A stretch of DNA of 64,000 nt from Flexistipes sinusarabici DSM 4947 (GCF_000218625.1 NC_015672.1:2021451-2085450); one strand, 5' to 3'. Positions 36,466-46,183 are shown, counted from the stretch's first letter. A program made the numbers and translations. Notes: generated from the sequence alone by a model not told the origin.

Positions 36466-36704
36466 TAAGACCTTTGAATAACTCAGGAAGCGCGGCTTTA
36501 GCCGGGCAAGCGTTCTTTTGAAATTCAGTATTCACAGGCCTGCGGGACTAAAGTAATGTATCCTACATATTTACCAGCCTCCGGCTGGTGCTACCCACTT
36601 CCTAAAACATGGAAAAACAAATTATTCAAAGGTCTTATAATTATCAGATGAATATAAAAAATACTTTTTTATCCCTATGTTAAAATTTCTCAAATCAAAA
36701 AGAA
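36466..36704. repeat. Intergenic palindromic repeats after STT3 gene
   Basis: No gene. Contains CGCGGCTTTAGCCGGG and CAGGCCTGCGGGACTAAAGT words and, at about 36553-36594, the reverse-orientation copy of the two-hairpin element found inserted in istB (ATGTATCCTACAT, ACCAGCCTCCGGCTGGT). Confidence 0.75.
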
Positions 36705-36732
36705 GATCTGTTTCCGTTTAAGGAAACAGATC
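36705..36732. terminator. Strong terminator hairpin after the ectoine operon
   Basis: GATCTGTTTCC and GGAAACAGATC form a perfect 11-bp stem with a six-base loop, located just past the last gene of the minus-strand operon (stop 36752). On the minus strand it is followed by TTCTTTTTG. It may act in both directions. Confidence 0.85.
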
Positions 36733-36751
36733 AGAAAATTTATAGTTTTTA

Positions 36752-38137
36752 TCAGCTTTTTTTAGGTCCTATCCATACCTGCTGAGTGTTAACAAACATT
36801 TTGATTCCGTGGGGGCCTAATTCTCTGCCGAAGCCCGACCTTTTGACACCGCCGCTGGGCAGTCTCGGATCTGTCTTTACAATGCCGTTTACAGCAACCT
36901 GACCGCTCTCGATTTCAGATGCCATCTCTGCACCTCTGGATGCATCTGTCCATATACTGGCAGCCAGTCCGTATTGTGTGGCATTGGCCAATTTTAAAGC
37001 TTCATCAGCATCTTTCGCTTTCATAACGGCTGCAATTGGGCCGAATGTCTCCTCACAGCTTGCCGTCATTTCAGGCTTAACATCGGCCAGCATTGTAACA
37101 GGATAATAGAAGCCTTTACCTTCAGGAATTTCTCCTCCCAAAACAAGTCTGGCACCTTCTTTTACAGAAGCCTGTACCTGACTGTGCAGATCACCCCTTA
37201 AATCTTTTCTGGCGATTGGTCCGACATCTGTAGATTCATCTTTGGGGTCACCAAGCTTGTACTTCTCAAAACGCTCTTTCATAAGATCGATCATTTTGTC
37301 GTAAACAGGCTCTTCCACGATAATCCTCTTTGCAGCAATACATGACTGGCCTGCATTAATCAGCCTCATTAAACATATAGTATCGGCTGCCTCTTCAAGG
37401 TTGGCATCACTTAATACAACACTTGGGTCAGAACCTCCCAGCTCCATAACGGAAGGCTTAATTTCTGAGCCGGCGATAGATGCAATTTTGGAACCTGCAA
37501 AATCAGAGCCGGTAACGGAAACTGCACGTACAGCATCATGACGTATCACCCACTCTATACTTGCTGAAGTTATAACCAGATTCTGAAAAACCCCTTCAGG
37601 AACTCCGGCATCAACAAATGCCTTTGTTATATATTCAGCACATTTTGGAACATGGGAGTCATGCTTCATCAGGCAGGTATTTCCAGCCATAAGTGCCGGC
37701 GCATAAAACCTTGCCGCCAGCCAGAAAGGTGCATTCCAGGGCAGAACCCCCAGCACGGGCCCCAATGGAAGATACTGCACATAACTCTTGGTGGCGTCGG
37801 ATTCAATATATTCTTTCTTTAAATATTCTTCCGCATGATCTGCATAGTGCTCCGCACACCACGCTGATTTCTGTACCTCACCTCTCGCCTCTTTTATAGG
37901 TTTGCCCATTTCTTCCACCATAGGCATGGCGTAGTCATCAAGATTATCCCTCATAACTTTCGCAACTTTTCTCAGATACCCCGCTCTTTCTTCAAAACTG
38001 GTTTTTTTCCAGAAATCATAATACGTTTTTTCTGACAGCTCCAGTTTAGCTTCGATATCTTCCTGGGAATCCAGAGGCTTTTCATAAACAACCTCTTCAG
38101 TGGCCGGATTAGTTGCAACCAGTTTTGTCTTCGCCAT
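36752..38137 (-). CDS. NAD(P)-dependent semialdehyde dehydrogenase, probable DoeC
   Basis: A 461-residue aldehyde dehydrogenase of the succinate-semialdehyde type. The catalytic Cys is in NAGQSCIAAKRI, the general-base Glu in SVMELGGSDPSVV, and the substrate-face segment PWNAPFWLAARF is present. Position as the last gene after DoeA and a diaminobutyrate transaminase suggests the substrate is aspartate 4-semialdehyde, giving aspartate (the DoeC step of ectoine breakdown). Sequence alone would equally allow succinate semialdehyde. Confidence 0.85.
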   Translation of the reverse strand: MAKTKLVATNPATEEVVYEKPLDSQEDIEAKLELSEKTYYDFWKKTSFEERAGYLRKVAKVMRDNLDDYAMPMVEEMGKPIKEARGEVQKSAWCAEHYADHAEEYLKKEYIESDATKSYVQYLPLGPVLGVLPWNAPFWLAARFYAPALMAGNTCLMKHDSHVPKCAEYITKAFVDAGVPEGVFQNLVITSASIEWVIRHDAVRAVSVTGSDFAGSKIASIAGSEIKPSVMELGGSDPSVVLSDANLEEAADTICLMRLINAGQSCIAAKRIIVEEPVYDKMIDLMKERFEKYKLGDPKDESTDVGPIARKDLRGDLHSQVQASVKEGARLVLGGEIPEGKGFYYPVTMLADVKPEMTASCEETFGPIAAVMKAKDADEALKLANATQYGLAASIWTDASRGAEMASEIESGQVAVNGIVKTDPRLPSGGVKRSGFGRELGPHGIKMFVNTQQVWIGPKKS

Positions 38138-38156
38138 AAATACCTCCTGATTAAAT

Positions 38157-39452
38157 CTATTTACTTTTTGCTTTTGTACTTTTGCCGGCTGCAGTTTTTT
38201 CAGCAGTTTTCTTCAATTTTTTATCTTCTTCCACAGATGATGCAATTTCGATTCTCTGGTCAGCACCTTCTATTTTCTTTTTACCTTCTTCTTCCTTTAT
38301 TATAAATTCTTCCTCAAGATTAAAAAAGGATTCACAACCGTTTGCCGTCACTCTTATCGTATCTGAGATACCGCAGGTTTTATTACCGTCAACTCCCCAT
38401 ACCCAAGGGATAATATGGAATGTCATACCCTCTTTAAGTACCGTTGAGTTACCGTGAGCAAGACTAAGAATATAGCCTTCATCCCAACTTGGCGGAAAAG
38501 CTACTCCAATAGAATATCCTGAACGTGTTATCAGAACGCCGTATTCATCGTTCACAGTAATTATATTCCTTATAAGGTTATCCACATCGGAAACCGTAAC
38601 TCCCGGTCTGATCAAATCTTTTGCACTGTTTAATGCCAGCTTCATTCTCTCCTGAGCATATCTCATATTATCACTCAAATCACCCAGAATGACCGTCCGC
38701 ATCATTGCAGTGTGATACTGTCGGAAGCAGCCGCCGACTTCCATAAACACATGCTCACCCGGCTGAACCACACGTCCTTCCCACGTGGCATGCCCGATCA
38801 TTGTTCTCGGGCCTGAAGTCACATACGGCATAACTGCCGGAGGCTCTCCGCCTGCCTTGAACATAGCAGCAGAAATTTCGGCACCGATTTCATTTTCAGT
38901 AACCCCGGCTTTGGCTGCTTCTATACCGGCTCTCATTCCACATTCAGTCGCCTTGGCTGCTTTCCTCATCACGTCAATTTCATAATTCGATTTCGTAATC
39001 CTTCCCTGCTCAACTATTCCAAAACAGTCATTTAGACGTCCGTCCGTCAAAGTGTGCTGCAGGGAGTCCTGCTGATATGCAGGGAAAAAGTAGCTGTTTC
39101 TTTCATACCCAATTGTTTTCTTGGAAAGCCCCATCTCTTTCAAACTGCTCACAAGCATCTGGATGGCATCCTCAGTATCCGAATAGGGTCTGGTTATTTC
39201 CACCCATGTACGAGCTATTACATTGGATTCTTCCAACTTCCTTGTAACCATGAAAGGTTCGGTTTCCAATGGCACAACGAGCGCCTGAAAAAAAGAGTAG
39301 CCGGTGGTTTTATAATCAGTAAGATAAAGCAAATTTTCAGGATCAGTAATAATAACAGCATCAAGGAGCCTTTCCGCCATTCTTGACCTTAACTCATCAA
39401 TCCTTCTTTTATATTCCTCAAATGGAAATGTCATGTCATCTCTTTCAATCAT
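38157..39452 (-). CDS. doeA: Ectoine hydrolase (M24/creatinase-like), DoeA/EutD type
   Basis: Opens the ectoine ring to N-acetyl-L-2,4-diaminobutyrate. The 431 residues show a creatinase N-terminal domain (about 10-150) and a pita-bread M24 domain with SGPRTMIGHATWEGR and FMEVGGCFRQYHTAMMRT. The metal-binding Asp residues of true aminopeptidases are replaced by Glu and His in this segment, as in metal-free creatinase-like hydrolases, which argues against a Pro-dipeptidase. The last ~40 residues form a Lys/Ala/Glu-rich tail (KKTAEKTAAGKSTKAKSK) that looks unusual for the family. 8 bases follow doeD's stop. Confidence 0.85.
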   Translation of the reverse strand: MIERDDMTFPFEEYKRRIDELRSRMAERLLDAVIITDPENLLYLTDYKTTGYSFFQALVVPLETEPFMVTRKLEESNVIARTWVEITRPYSDTEDAIQMLVSSLKEMGLSKKTIGYERNSYFFPAYQQDSLQHTLTDGRLNDCFGIVEQGRITKSNYEIDVMRKAAKATECGMRAGIEAAKAGVTENEIGAEISAAMFKAGGEPPAVMPYVTSGPRTMIGHATWEGRVVQPGEHVFMEVGGCFRQYHTAMMRTVILGDLSDNMRYAQERMKLALNSAKDLIRPGVTVSDVDNLIRNIITVNDEYGVLITRSGYSIGVAFPPSWDEGYILSLAHGNSTVLKEGMTFHIIPWVWGVDGNKTCGISDTIRVTANGCESFFNLEEEFIIKEEEGKKKIEGADQRIEIASSVEEDKKLKKTAEKTAAGKSTKAKSK

Positions 39453-39460
39453 GGCTTACC

Positions 39461-40714
39461 TCACCCAATTACTTTTTTGTATGCATCAGAAAAGATCTCC
39501 AGGCCTTTTTTCAGGTCCTCTTCCGGAATAGTCAAAGGAGGGATAAATTTAAGAACCTCCCCTCTGCTTCCGCAGACACCGATAAGCATCCCGTTTTCAA
39601 AGCATTCTCGTGCAATTGCTTTTGCTTTATCACCATCAGTAACATCAAATCCGACAATCATACCTCTTCCGCGTACTTCAACATCATCATTTCCCTCTGC
39701 GAGGTCTTTCAGGAAAAACGACATGTATTCACCATGTTTTTTCGTTTTATTCATCAGTTCATCATTATCAAAATAATCCAGCGCTTTTGTCCCGGCCACA
39801 AACGAAAGTCCCTGACCTCTGAATGTACCCGTATGCTCTCCAGGACTCCATTTCTCATCATATTCAGGCTTATTAAGCGTCATGGCAAGGGGTGTTCCGT
39901 AGCCGCCTATGCCTTTGGCCAGAACAATTATATCAGGATCAAGATCTGTACCGTCAAAACTGAAATATGAGCCTGTTCGTCCGCATCCCACCTGGATATC
40001 ATCAATGATAAAAAGTGCTCCAAGATCTCTGGCAAGCTGCTGTATACCTTCAAGCCATTCAAGACTGCCCACTCTTACACCACCCTCAGCCTGTATTGTC
40101 TCAACCAAAAATGCTGCAGGAGCATTTACACCGGAAGATGGGTCGTTAAACATAGCCTTTAGATCCTCAAGCGATTCCATATAATTTTTTCCAGTACCAA
40201 AGGGCCATCTGATAACATTATCAAGTGAAACCCCGGCAGCGTTCCTGAAATAATGGTTTGCAGTGCAGGCAAGCGAGCCCAGTGTCATACCGTGAAAACC
40301 GTGGGTAAAAGCAACAACATCATCTCGCCCGGTAACTTTTCTGGCCAGTTTTAAAGCCGCCTCAACAGCATTTGTCCCCGTAGGGCCGGTGAACTGCATC
40401 TTATACTTCATATTTCTCGGCTTTAAAATAGTTTCCACAAACTTCTCAATGAAACTTCTTTTTGCACTCGTGTACATATCCAGACTGTGCGCCACTCCGT
40501 CTTCTTTTAAAAACTCTATCATGGCTTCTTTCATCTTTGGATTATTGTGTCCGAAATTCAGGACGCCGGCCCCGGCAAAAAAATCCACATATTCTTTGCC
40601 GTTCTCATCAACCTGCTTCGCATTGGAAGCTGATTTAAAGACCGAAGGGGCTGCTCTGCAGTAAGCCCTGATTTCTGATTCCCACTGCTCAAAAATTTCC
40701 ATACTGTTAGCCAT
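39461..40714 (-). CDS. doeD: Diaminobutyrate-2-oxoglutarate transaminase, EctB/DoeD type
   Basis: A 417-residue class III PLP aminotransferase. It has the EctB-type features DFFAGAGVLNFGHNNP, GPTGTNAVEAALKLAR, the PLP aspartate in FIIDDIQVGCGRTG and the Schiff-base Lys in IVLAKGIGGYGTPLA. EctB and DoeD catalyse the same interconversion of diaminobutyrate and aspartate semialdehyde. No ectA or ectC is near, while doeA and a semialdehyde dehydrogenase are, so the catabolic direction is inferred. Confidence 0.88.
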   Translation of the reverse strand: MANSMEIFEQWESEIRAYCRAAPSVFKSASNAKQVDENGKEYVDFFAGAGVLNFGHNNPKMKEAMIEFLKEDGVAHSLDMYTSAKRSFIEKFVETILKPRNMKYKMQFTGPTGTNAVEAALKLARKVTGRDDVVAFTHGFHGMTLGSLACTANHYFRNAAGVSLDNVIRWPFGTGKNYMESLEDLKAMFNDPSSGVNAPAAFLVETIQAEGGVRVGSLEWLEGIQQLARDLGALFIIDDIQVGCGRTGSYFSFDGTDLDPDIIVLAKGIGGYGTPLAMTLNKPEYDEKWSPGEHTGTFRGQGLSFVAGTKALDYFDNDELMNKTKKHGEYMSFFLKDLAEGNDDVEVRGRGMIVGFDVTDGDKAKAIARECFENGMLIGVCGSRGEVLKFIPPLTIPEEDLKKGLEIFSDAYKKVIG

Positions 40715-40724
40715 ATTCCACCTC

Positions 40725-41879
40725 TTATTTATTGTCTATGCCGGCAAGCTTTACCAATAATTCAGCCGCCGGTTCTATAAGTCTGTCGTTAAAATCATAA
40801 GCTGCATTGTGACAGGCAATATTATGTCCTCTCCCATCATCACTGCCTATAAGAGCATAAGCCCCCGGAATCTTTTCCAAATAATAACTGAAATCCTCCG
40901 AAGCCATAACAGGCATTTTTATATCACTCTTCCAGTTCTCCCCCAGCGTGTTTTTCAGACATTCTCTCATAAATGATGCAGAATCAGCATCATTTACTGT
41001 GGCACCGTAACGCTTTCTCAATTCCACTTCAGCTCTGACCCCATAAGCATCGGCAGTTTTCTCTGCAATATTCTTAATCATCTCGCCAACTCTGTCTCTC
41101 ATCAGGGTATCTGAAATGCGTATACTTCCTTCAATTCTTGAATGCTCCGGAATAGTGGTTAAGCCGCTTGGAGCTTCAAAAGATGTTACCGAAACAACTG
41201 CAGAGTCCTGCGGGGCAACCCGTCTGCTGACTATCTGCTGCAACGCTGTTACCACTGCTGATGCTGCCAGCACCGGATCTCTACAGATTTCAGGCTGACT
41301 TGAATGTCCGCCTTTACCGAAAAAATCGATATGAAAAGTACCGTTTGCAGCCATGACCACACCGTCCGGGCAAACTGCCTCACCAAATTTTATACCCGGC
41401 CAGTTATGCCAGCCGAAAATACAATCCACATCTTTCAGACATCCTTCTTCCAATATTCTCTTTGCTCCATGACCGCCTTCCTCACCCGGCTGAAATACCA
41501 AAGTTACCGGTCCGTCCAGCTTTTCCTCATTTTCTTTCAATATAAGAGCGGCAGCTATAAGGGCAGATGTATGTCCATCATGACCGCAGGCATGCATAAC
41601 TCCGGCAACTTTTGATTTATAAGGGACTGCAGTTTTTTCATCAATAGCAAGCGCATCAATGTCCGTACGCAATGCCACATGTCTGCCTTTAGCTTCGGGT
41701 GCAAGCACAGCGATAGTTCCTGTTTCAGCACACTTTTTCCATCGTATCCTATTATCTGTTAAGATTTCTCTTATATACGCAGATGTATTATACTCTTTCC
41801 ATGCAGTTTCAGGCTGTGAATGAAGCTTGTGCCTCAACTCAACTGCAAATTTTAGTATTTCAGCCCGCTCTAATGACAT
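40725..41879 (-). CDS. M20-family amidohydrolase, probable N-acetyl-diaminobutyrate deacetylase
   Basis: A metal-dependent hydrolase (about 384 residues from ATG 41879, with GGGTGG just upstream; the frame is open to 41945). Dinuclear-metal ligands are visible in LRTDIDALAI, HACGHDGHTS, FQPGEEGGHGAKRILEEG and near the end SEDFSYYL. M20 relatives remove acyl groups from amino acids (hippurate, N-acetyl-diaminopimelate). As first gene of the ectoine cluster it most likely removes acetate from N-acetyl-diaminobutyrate, the step done by the unrelated DoeB in Halomonas. Substrate is inferred from context only. Confidence 0.8.
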   Translation of the reverse strand: MSLERAEILKFAVELRHKLHSQPETAWKEYNTSAYIREILTDNRIRWKKCAETGTIAVLAPEAKGRHVALRTDIDALAIDEKTAVPYKSKVAGVMHACGHDGHTSALIAAALILKENEEKLDGPVTLVFQPGEEGGHGAKRILEEGCLKDVDCIFGWHNWPGIKFGEAVCPDGVVMAANGTFHIDFFGKGGHSSQPEICRDPVLAASAVVTALQQIVSRRVAPQDSAVVSVTSFEAPSGLTTIPEHSRIEGSIRISDTLMRDRVGEMIKNIAEKTADAYGVRAEVELRKRYGATVNDADSASFMRECLKNTLGENWKSDIKMPVMASEDFSYYLEKIPGAYALIGSDDGRGHNIACHNAAYDFNDRLIEPAAELLVKLAGIDNK

Positions 41880-42171
41880 TATACCACCCATCGGGAATAT
41901 ATTTTCAAAAGTACAACAACAAGCACTGTAAATAATTAAGGCCAACGTTGTTTGAAAGCTGTCTGAATTACTGCCGACAGCTATTGATATACTTAATTTT
42001 GGTGCCTATTGATAAAACATAGCTTAACCCGTGTAACTTTCAATAGAAAAAACTCTTAATTGAAAAAACAAGTTAAATTTTAGTTTACATTGACATATTT
42101 TAAATATGAAAGATTTCAAACACAGTTATACTGTTTTATTTCATGTGTAAAATTATATTTTAATTGAATTA

Positions 42172-42205
42172 AGAGAGTGTTATCAAGCTTGCTCTCTATA
42201 TTTTT
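42172..42205 (+). terminator. Terminator-like hairpin
   Basis: AGAGAG (42172-42177) pairs with CTCTCT (42192-42197) and is followed by ATATTTTTTTC. No plus-strand gene precedes it, so it may terminate spurious or antisense transcription, or be a remnant. Confidence 0.4.
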
Positions 42206-42289
42206 TTCTATATAATTTTATAACTAAAGTCAATAACAAAACGCAAGATATAATTCTTTTTTAAGTACCTCTTCAAACTTTAAGGTGTA

Positions 42290-42440
42290 TACCATACCGT
42301 AATGCGTGATACCGTGATGAGTAATGGGTGATGGGTGATGGGCAAGAAAGAGGAAATTGGAGGCAATTGAGGTAGTTGAGGTGTTTGAGGTAATAAAGGT
42401 CTTAGGAGTAGTATAGGTTGTAGAAGTATTAAATAAGTTA
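42290..42440. repeat. Repeat-rich intergenic island D
   Basis: Words GTAATGCGTGATACCGTGATG, GTGATGGGTGATGGGC and TTGAGGTAGTTGAGGTGTTTG in loose tandem. They correspond to words in islands A and C. No coding potential. Confidence 0.6.
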
Positions 42441-42561
42441 AATGGTAATCATGCAAACAACTATATCAACCACCTAAATACCTGCCTCATCTGGACATTT
42501 CTCCCTGCTCCCGGGCACTGTAAAATTAATGCTTAGCCACAACAAAATGCCATAGCTCCTA

Positions 42562-42579
42562 AAAAATGGGAGGGTGCCA
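42562..42579. mobile_element. Solitary IS4-family terminal repeat
   Basis: AAAATGGGAGGGTGCCAA matches the right terminus of the complete IS4 element at 9168-10602, but the inner element sequence does not follow. It is a footprint of a lost or deleted copy 80 bases upstream of metH. Confidence 0.8.
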
Positions 42580-42658
42580 ATAAAATACAACTTGAAAAAA
42601 TCTGTTTATATTTTTATTGTACATTACCTGTTTAAGAATATTAAAAGTTTATAGAGAG

Positions 42659-45600
42659 ATGGAAATGTTTAGAAAATTTGCGGAAAAGAATATAGTCGTT
42701 TTCGACGGCGGAATGGGCACCACTATTCAGAATGAATCAATCCCCGAAGCATTGTGGGGGGATTTTTATGGGTGTAATGAATACCTTAATATCAGTGCTC
42801 CGGAAATCATGAAAAATATTCACAGAAAGTATTTTCAGGCTGGAGCTGACGTTGCTGAGACAAACACTTTCGGTGCCACAAGACTGATTTTAAGTGAGTA
42901 CGGCCTAGAAGATCAAGTATACGAAATAAATGTTGCCGGGGCAAAATTAGCCCGCGGGGCTGCCGATGAATTCTCTGATAAATTTGTTTTCGGATCGATG
43001 GGCCCCGGAACAAAACTGCCCAGCCTTTCCCAGATATCATTTGATGATTTGTACGAAATGTATAAAGAGCAGTCAAAAGGTCTGATGGATGGGGGCGTCG
43101 ATGGATTAATCGTGGAAACTTCACAGGATTTATTGCAGATAAAGTCCGCTTTGAAAGCGATTTTCGATAACCTTGAAGAATTAAAAATCGATTTACCGGT
43201 ATGTGTTTCGATAACTGTTGAAAGCACCGGCACAATGCTTGTGGGCTCTGACATTTCAGCCGCCGCTGCACTCATCGGCTCCTATCCGGTATTTTCTTTG
43301 GGGCTGAATTGCGGCTTGGGACCGGATATGATGCATAAACCACTCAGCGAACTTACCAAATACTGGAACAGAAGTGTATCATGCATACCTAATGCAGGTC
43401 TTCCTGAAAATGTTAACGGAAAAACCGTTTACACGATGACTCCCGGGAAGATGGCTGAAATATTCAAAGGCTTGCTGGATGAATTGCCGCTGAATATCAT
43501 CGGTGGGTGTTGCGGTACCGGTTACGAACATATAAAACAACTGAAAAATATAGCAAAATCTATTAATCCTTCAAAACCTTCCGGGACAGCTGCAGCTCTG
43601 TCATCAAGCCTATACTCATCCACTTCACTGACACAGACACCGCCTCCTGCTATAATAGGTGAGCGGGCAAATGCCAACGGCAGTAAAGCTTTCAGAGAAT
43701 TATTGTTAAACAACGATTATGAGGGAATGTTAAATGTCGCCAAAGAGCAGGAAGACGCCGGAGCCCATTTTATCGATGTTTGTGTTGCGTATGCAGGGCG
43801 AGATGAAATGTTTGATATGCAGCATTTTGTCAGCTTATTAAATAAAACCCTTTCCGCTCCCATTGTAATTGACTCAACGGAGCCTCCGGTGATAGAAACT
43901 GCTCTTAAAAATTATTCGGGAAAACCCATTATCAATTCAATAAACCTTGAAGACGGCGGTGGCAAGCTACACAAAATACTTAAGCTTGTTCACGACTACC
44001 CTGCCAACGTTATCGCTCTTACTATTGATGAAAACGGCATGGCAATGACAGCAGATGAGAAATTTAAAATTGCTGAAAAGATTTATAATATCTGGACTAA
44101 GCAATACAATCTTGCTCCTGAAGGGCTGATATTCGACCCGCTGACTTTCTCCATCGGGAGCGGAGATACTTCCCTTAAATTTGCAGCTGTGGAAACATTA
44201 AACGCCATAAAAATGATAAAAGACAGATTGAAAGGCGCAAAAACGGTATTGGGAGTCAGCAATGTTTCATTCGGACTGTCCAAAGAAAGCAGGATTTTTC
44301 TAAACGCCGTTTTTCTGGAAGAAGCAGTGGAAAACGGTCTGGATATGGCGATTGTCCATGCATCGAAACTTATTAATCTATCCTCTATGGATAAACATGA
44401 AATAAATTTGTGCAAAAACCTTATTTACGGCCGGGAAAACGCTCTTAACGAATTTATCAGTCATTTTTCCGGCAAAAGCCTGCAAAGAGAAGAAGAAGTT
44501 GAAGAAGATATAACCGAAGAGGAAGCTCTGGTTAAAAAACTTAAAAAAGGTGATAAAAAGGACCTGGAGAAAATAATAGACACTCTTCTGCAAAAATACA
44601 AACCTTTTGAAATAATTAATGACATTCTGATGCCCGGAATGAAAGAGATCGGCGAACTCTTCGGTAGCGGCAAAATGCTTCTGCCTTTTGTACTTCAGTC
44701 TGCTGAAGTCATGAAGAAATCTGTCACCTATCTGAAAAAATTTATTAACAAAGAAGACACGGAAACAAAAGGTAAAGTCATCTTGGCCACTGTAAAAGGT
44801 GATGTGCATGACATAGGTAAAAACCTTGTGGAAATTATTTTATCCAATAACGGTTACGAAGTGTATAATTTGGGAATAAAGGTTTCTGTTGATGAAATGA
44901 TTGAAAGGGCGAAAGAGGTAAAAGCGGATGCAATAGGTATGAGCGGGCTACTTGTCAAATCCACCGGCATAATGAAGGAAAATATAGCTGAGATAGCTCA
45001 AAGGCAACTGGACACAACTGTTCTGCTGGGCGGTGCTGCCCTTACTGAAGGGTTTGTAAAAAACGAATGTGAGCCGCTTCTTAAGGGAAAAGTACACTAC
45101 TGTGCAGATGCTTTTTCTGCTCTGAAATATCTGAAAACAAAACCATCCCAAAGAAGAAAAATTTCAGGAAAACCACAGATTAATCAAGTAAAATCAGATA
45201 CAACAGGTGACGAGCAAATAAGAAACGATCTGAGTACGGACGATATACCTATCCCGCCTTTCTGGGGCAGCAAAATTGAAGAGAATATTGATATTAACGA
45301 TGCGTTGAAATTTATGAACAGGCAGACCCTTTATAAAACACGATGGGGCTATAAAAAGAGCAGTGTAAGTACCGAAGCAGAATATATAGAATTATTAAAA
45401 AACGAAGCTGACAGTGAGTACAACGAGATACTGCTAAAACTTAACAATGAAATTAAAATTAATCCTAAAGTAAGTTATGGATATTTCAAGTGCCAAAGCA
45501 GTGATGAAACATTAAATATTTATGATGCAGATGAGAAACTGCTCGCTGATGTTGTTTTCCCGAGAAGTTCCAAACCACCGTTTCTCAGTATTCCTGACTA

Positions 45601-46036
45601 TTTCAAGGATATTCAGTCAGCAACATTTGATGTTTTACCACTGCAAATCGTAACCCTCGGAAGTGAACCGGCGGAGTACACAAAACAATTAAAAGAAAAC
45701 AACCGCTACAAGAAATATTTTCTTCTTCACGGCTTCTTTACAGAACTAACTGAAGCTTTGGCGGAATTCTGGCATAAAAGGATAAGAGAAGAACTTAAAA
45801 TAGATAATAAGGACGCCGATTCCATTGACGGAATACTTAACGGCAAGTACCGAGGCTTGCGCTACAGTTTCGGTTATCCATCATGTCCGGATCTGTATGG
45901 AAATAAAATTATTGGTGATCTGCTTTCGATGGAGAAAATAAATATCAACCTGACTGAGACTTATCAGATGGTGCCAGAGTTTAGTACAAGTGCACTCATC
46001 GCTCACAATTCAAAGGCTGAATATTTTACGCTGTAA
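42659..46036 (+). CDS. metH: Cobalamin-dependent methionine synthase
   Basis: Transfers methyl from methyl-tetrahydrofolate to homocysteine through cob(I)alamin. All four modules are present in about 1125 residues: homocysteine domain with zinc Cys residues (LGLNCGLGP and IIGGCCGTG), pterin-binding domain (IIGERANANGSKAF onward), B12 module with the axial-His motif DVHDIGKN and a C-terminal reactivation domain with the AdoMet motif RYSFGYPSCPD and a conserved end (MVPEFSTSALIAHN). ATG 42659 (GAGAG upstream) is chosen; ATG 42665 is an alternative. It lies between the ectoine breakdown and uptake genes on the opposite strand. Confidence 0.96.
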   Translation: MEMFRKFAEKNIVVFDGGMGTTIQNESIPEALWGDFYGCNEYLNISAPEIMKNIHRKYFQAGADVAETNTFGATRLILSEYGLEDQVYEINVAGAKLARGAADEFSDKFVFGSMGPGTKLPSLSQISFDDLYEMYKEQSKGLMDGGVDGLIVETSQDLLQIKSALKAIFDNLEELKIDLPVCVSITVESTGTMLVGSDISAAAALIGSYPVFSLGLNCGLGPDMMHKPLSELTKYWNRSVSCIPNAGLPENVNGKTVYTMTPGKMAEIFKGLLDELPLNIIGGCCGTGYEHIKQLKNIAKSINPSKPSGTAAALSSSLYSSTSLTQTPPPAIIGERANANGSKAFRELLLNNDYEGMLNVAKEQEDAGAHFIDVCVAYAGRDEMFDMQHFVSLLNKTLSAPIVIDSTEPPVIETALKNYSGKPIINSINLEDGGGKLHKILKLVHDYPANVIALTIDENGMAMTADEKFKIAEKIYNIWTKQYNLAPEGLIFDPLTFSIGSGDTSLKFAAVETLNAIKMIKDRLKGAKTVLGVSNVSFGLSKESRIFLNAVFLEEAVENGLDMAIVHASKLINLSSMDKHEINLCKNLIYGRENALNEFISHFSGKSLQREEEVEEDITEEEALVKKLKKGDKKDLEKIIDTLLQKYKPFEIINDILMPGMKEIGELFGSGKMLLPFVLQSAEVMKKSVTYLKKFINKEDTETKGKVILATVKGDVHDIGKNLVEIILSNNGYEVYNLGIKVSVDEMIERAKEVKADAIGMSGLLVKSTGIMKENIAEIAQRQLDTTVLLGGAALTEGFVKNECEPLLKGKVHYCADAFSALKYLKTKPSQRRKISGKPQINQVKSDTTGDEQIRNDLSTDDIPIPPFWGSKIEENIDINDALKFMNRQTLYKTRWGYKKSSVSTEAEYIELLKNEADSEYNEILLKLNNEIKINPKVSYGYFKCQSSDETLNIYDADEKLLADVVFPRSSKPPFLSIPDYFKDIQSATFDVLPLQIVTLGSEPAEYTKQLKENNRYKKYFLLHGFFTELTEALAEFWHKRIREELKIDNKDADSIDGILNGKYRGLRYSFGYPSCPDLYGNKIIGDLLSMEKININLTETYQMVPEFSTSALIAHNSKAEYFTL

Positions 46037-46183
46037 ATTCAAAGTATTTGAGGTAGTTACTGCTGAGAAGTTACCGGCTGAGTTTACTAATATAGAGCTT
46101 TGTATAAGTACCCCACCCAACCTCACCTAATTTAGGGGAGGAGCTTTATCTCCCTTCCTATACCAATACACCGCACAACAAAT
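46037..46183. terminator. Palindromic region between convergent metH and ehuA
   Basis: Contains CCTCACCTAA-T-TTAGGGGAGG (46121-46141), a near-perfect palindrome with one mismatch, which could serve both convergent genes. There is no clear U-run after it, so the terminator call is tentative. Confidence 0.4.

Larger units (their letters stand above)
41880..42658. other. Divergent intergenic region between the ectoine operon and metH
   Basis: AT-rich, no gene. It contains a weak terminator-like hairpin (42172-42205), a block of slippage repeats (42290-42440, e.g. TGATGGGTGATGGG) related to islands A-C, and a solitary IS4-family end (42562-42579). Promoters for both flanking genes must lie here but none is convincing; no SAM or cobalamin riboswitch was recognised ahead of metH. 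Confidence 0.6.

Noticed and set aside
38157-39452. Xaa-Pro dipeptidase for the M24 protein
   Set aside because: The metal-ligand positions are altered (Glu and His in the MEVGGCFRQYH segment) and the neighbours are ectoine genes, so a creatinase-like ectoine hydrolase is more likely.
39461-40714. EctB of an ectoine biosynthesis operon
   Set aside because: No ectA or ectC is adjacent, and the genes around it are for uptake and hydrolysis; the same fold and reaction serve DoeD.
42440-42658. Cobalamin or SAM riboswitch upstream of metH
   Set aside because: No B12-box or SAM-type core could be recognised; the region contains repeats and an IS end.
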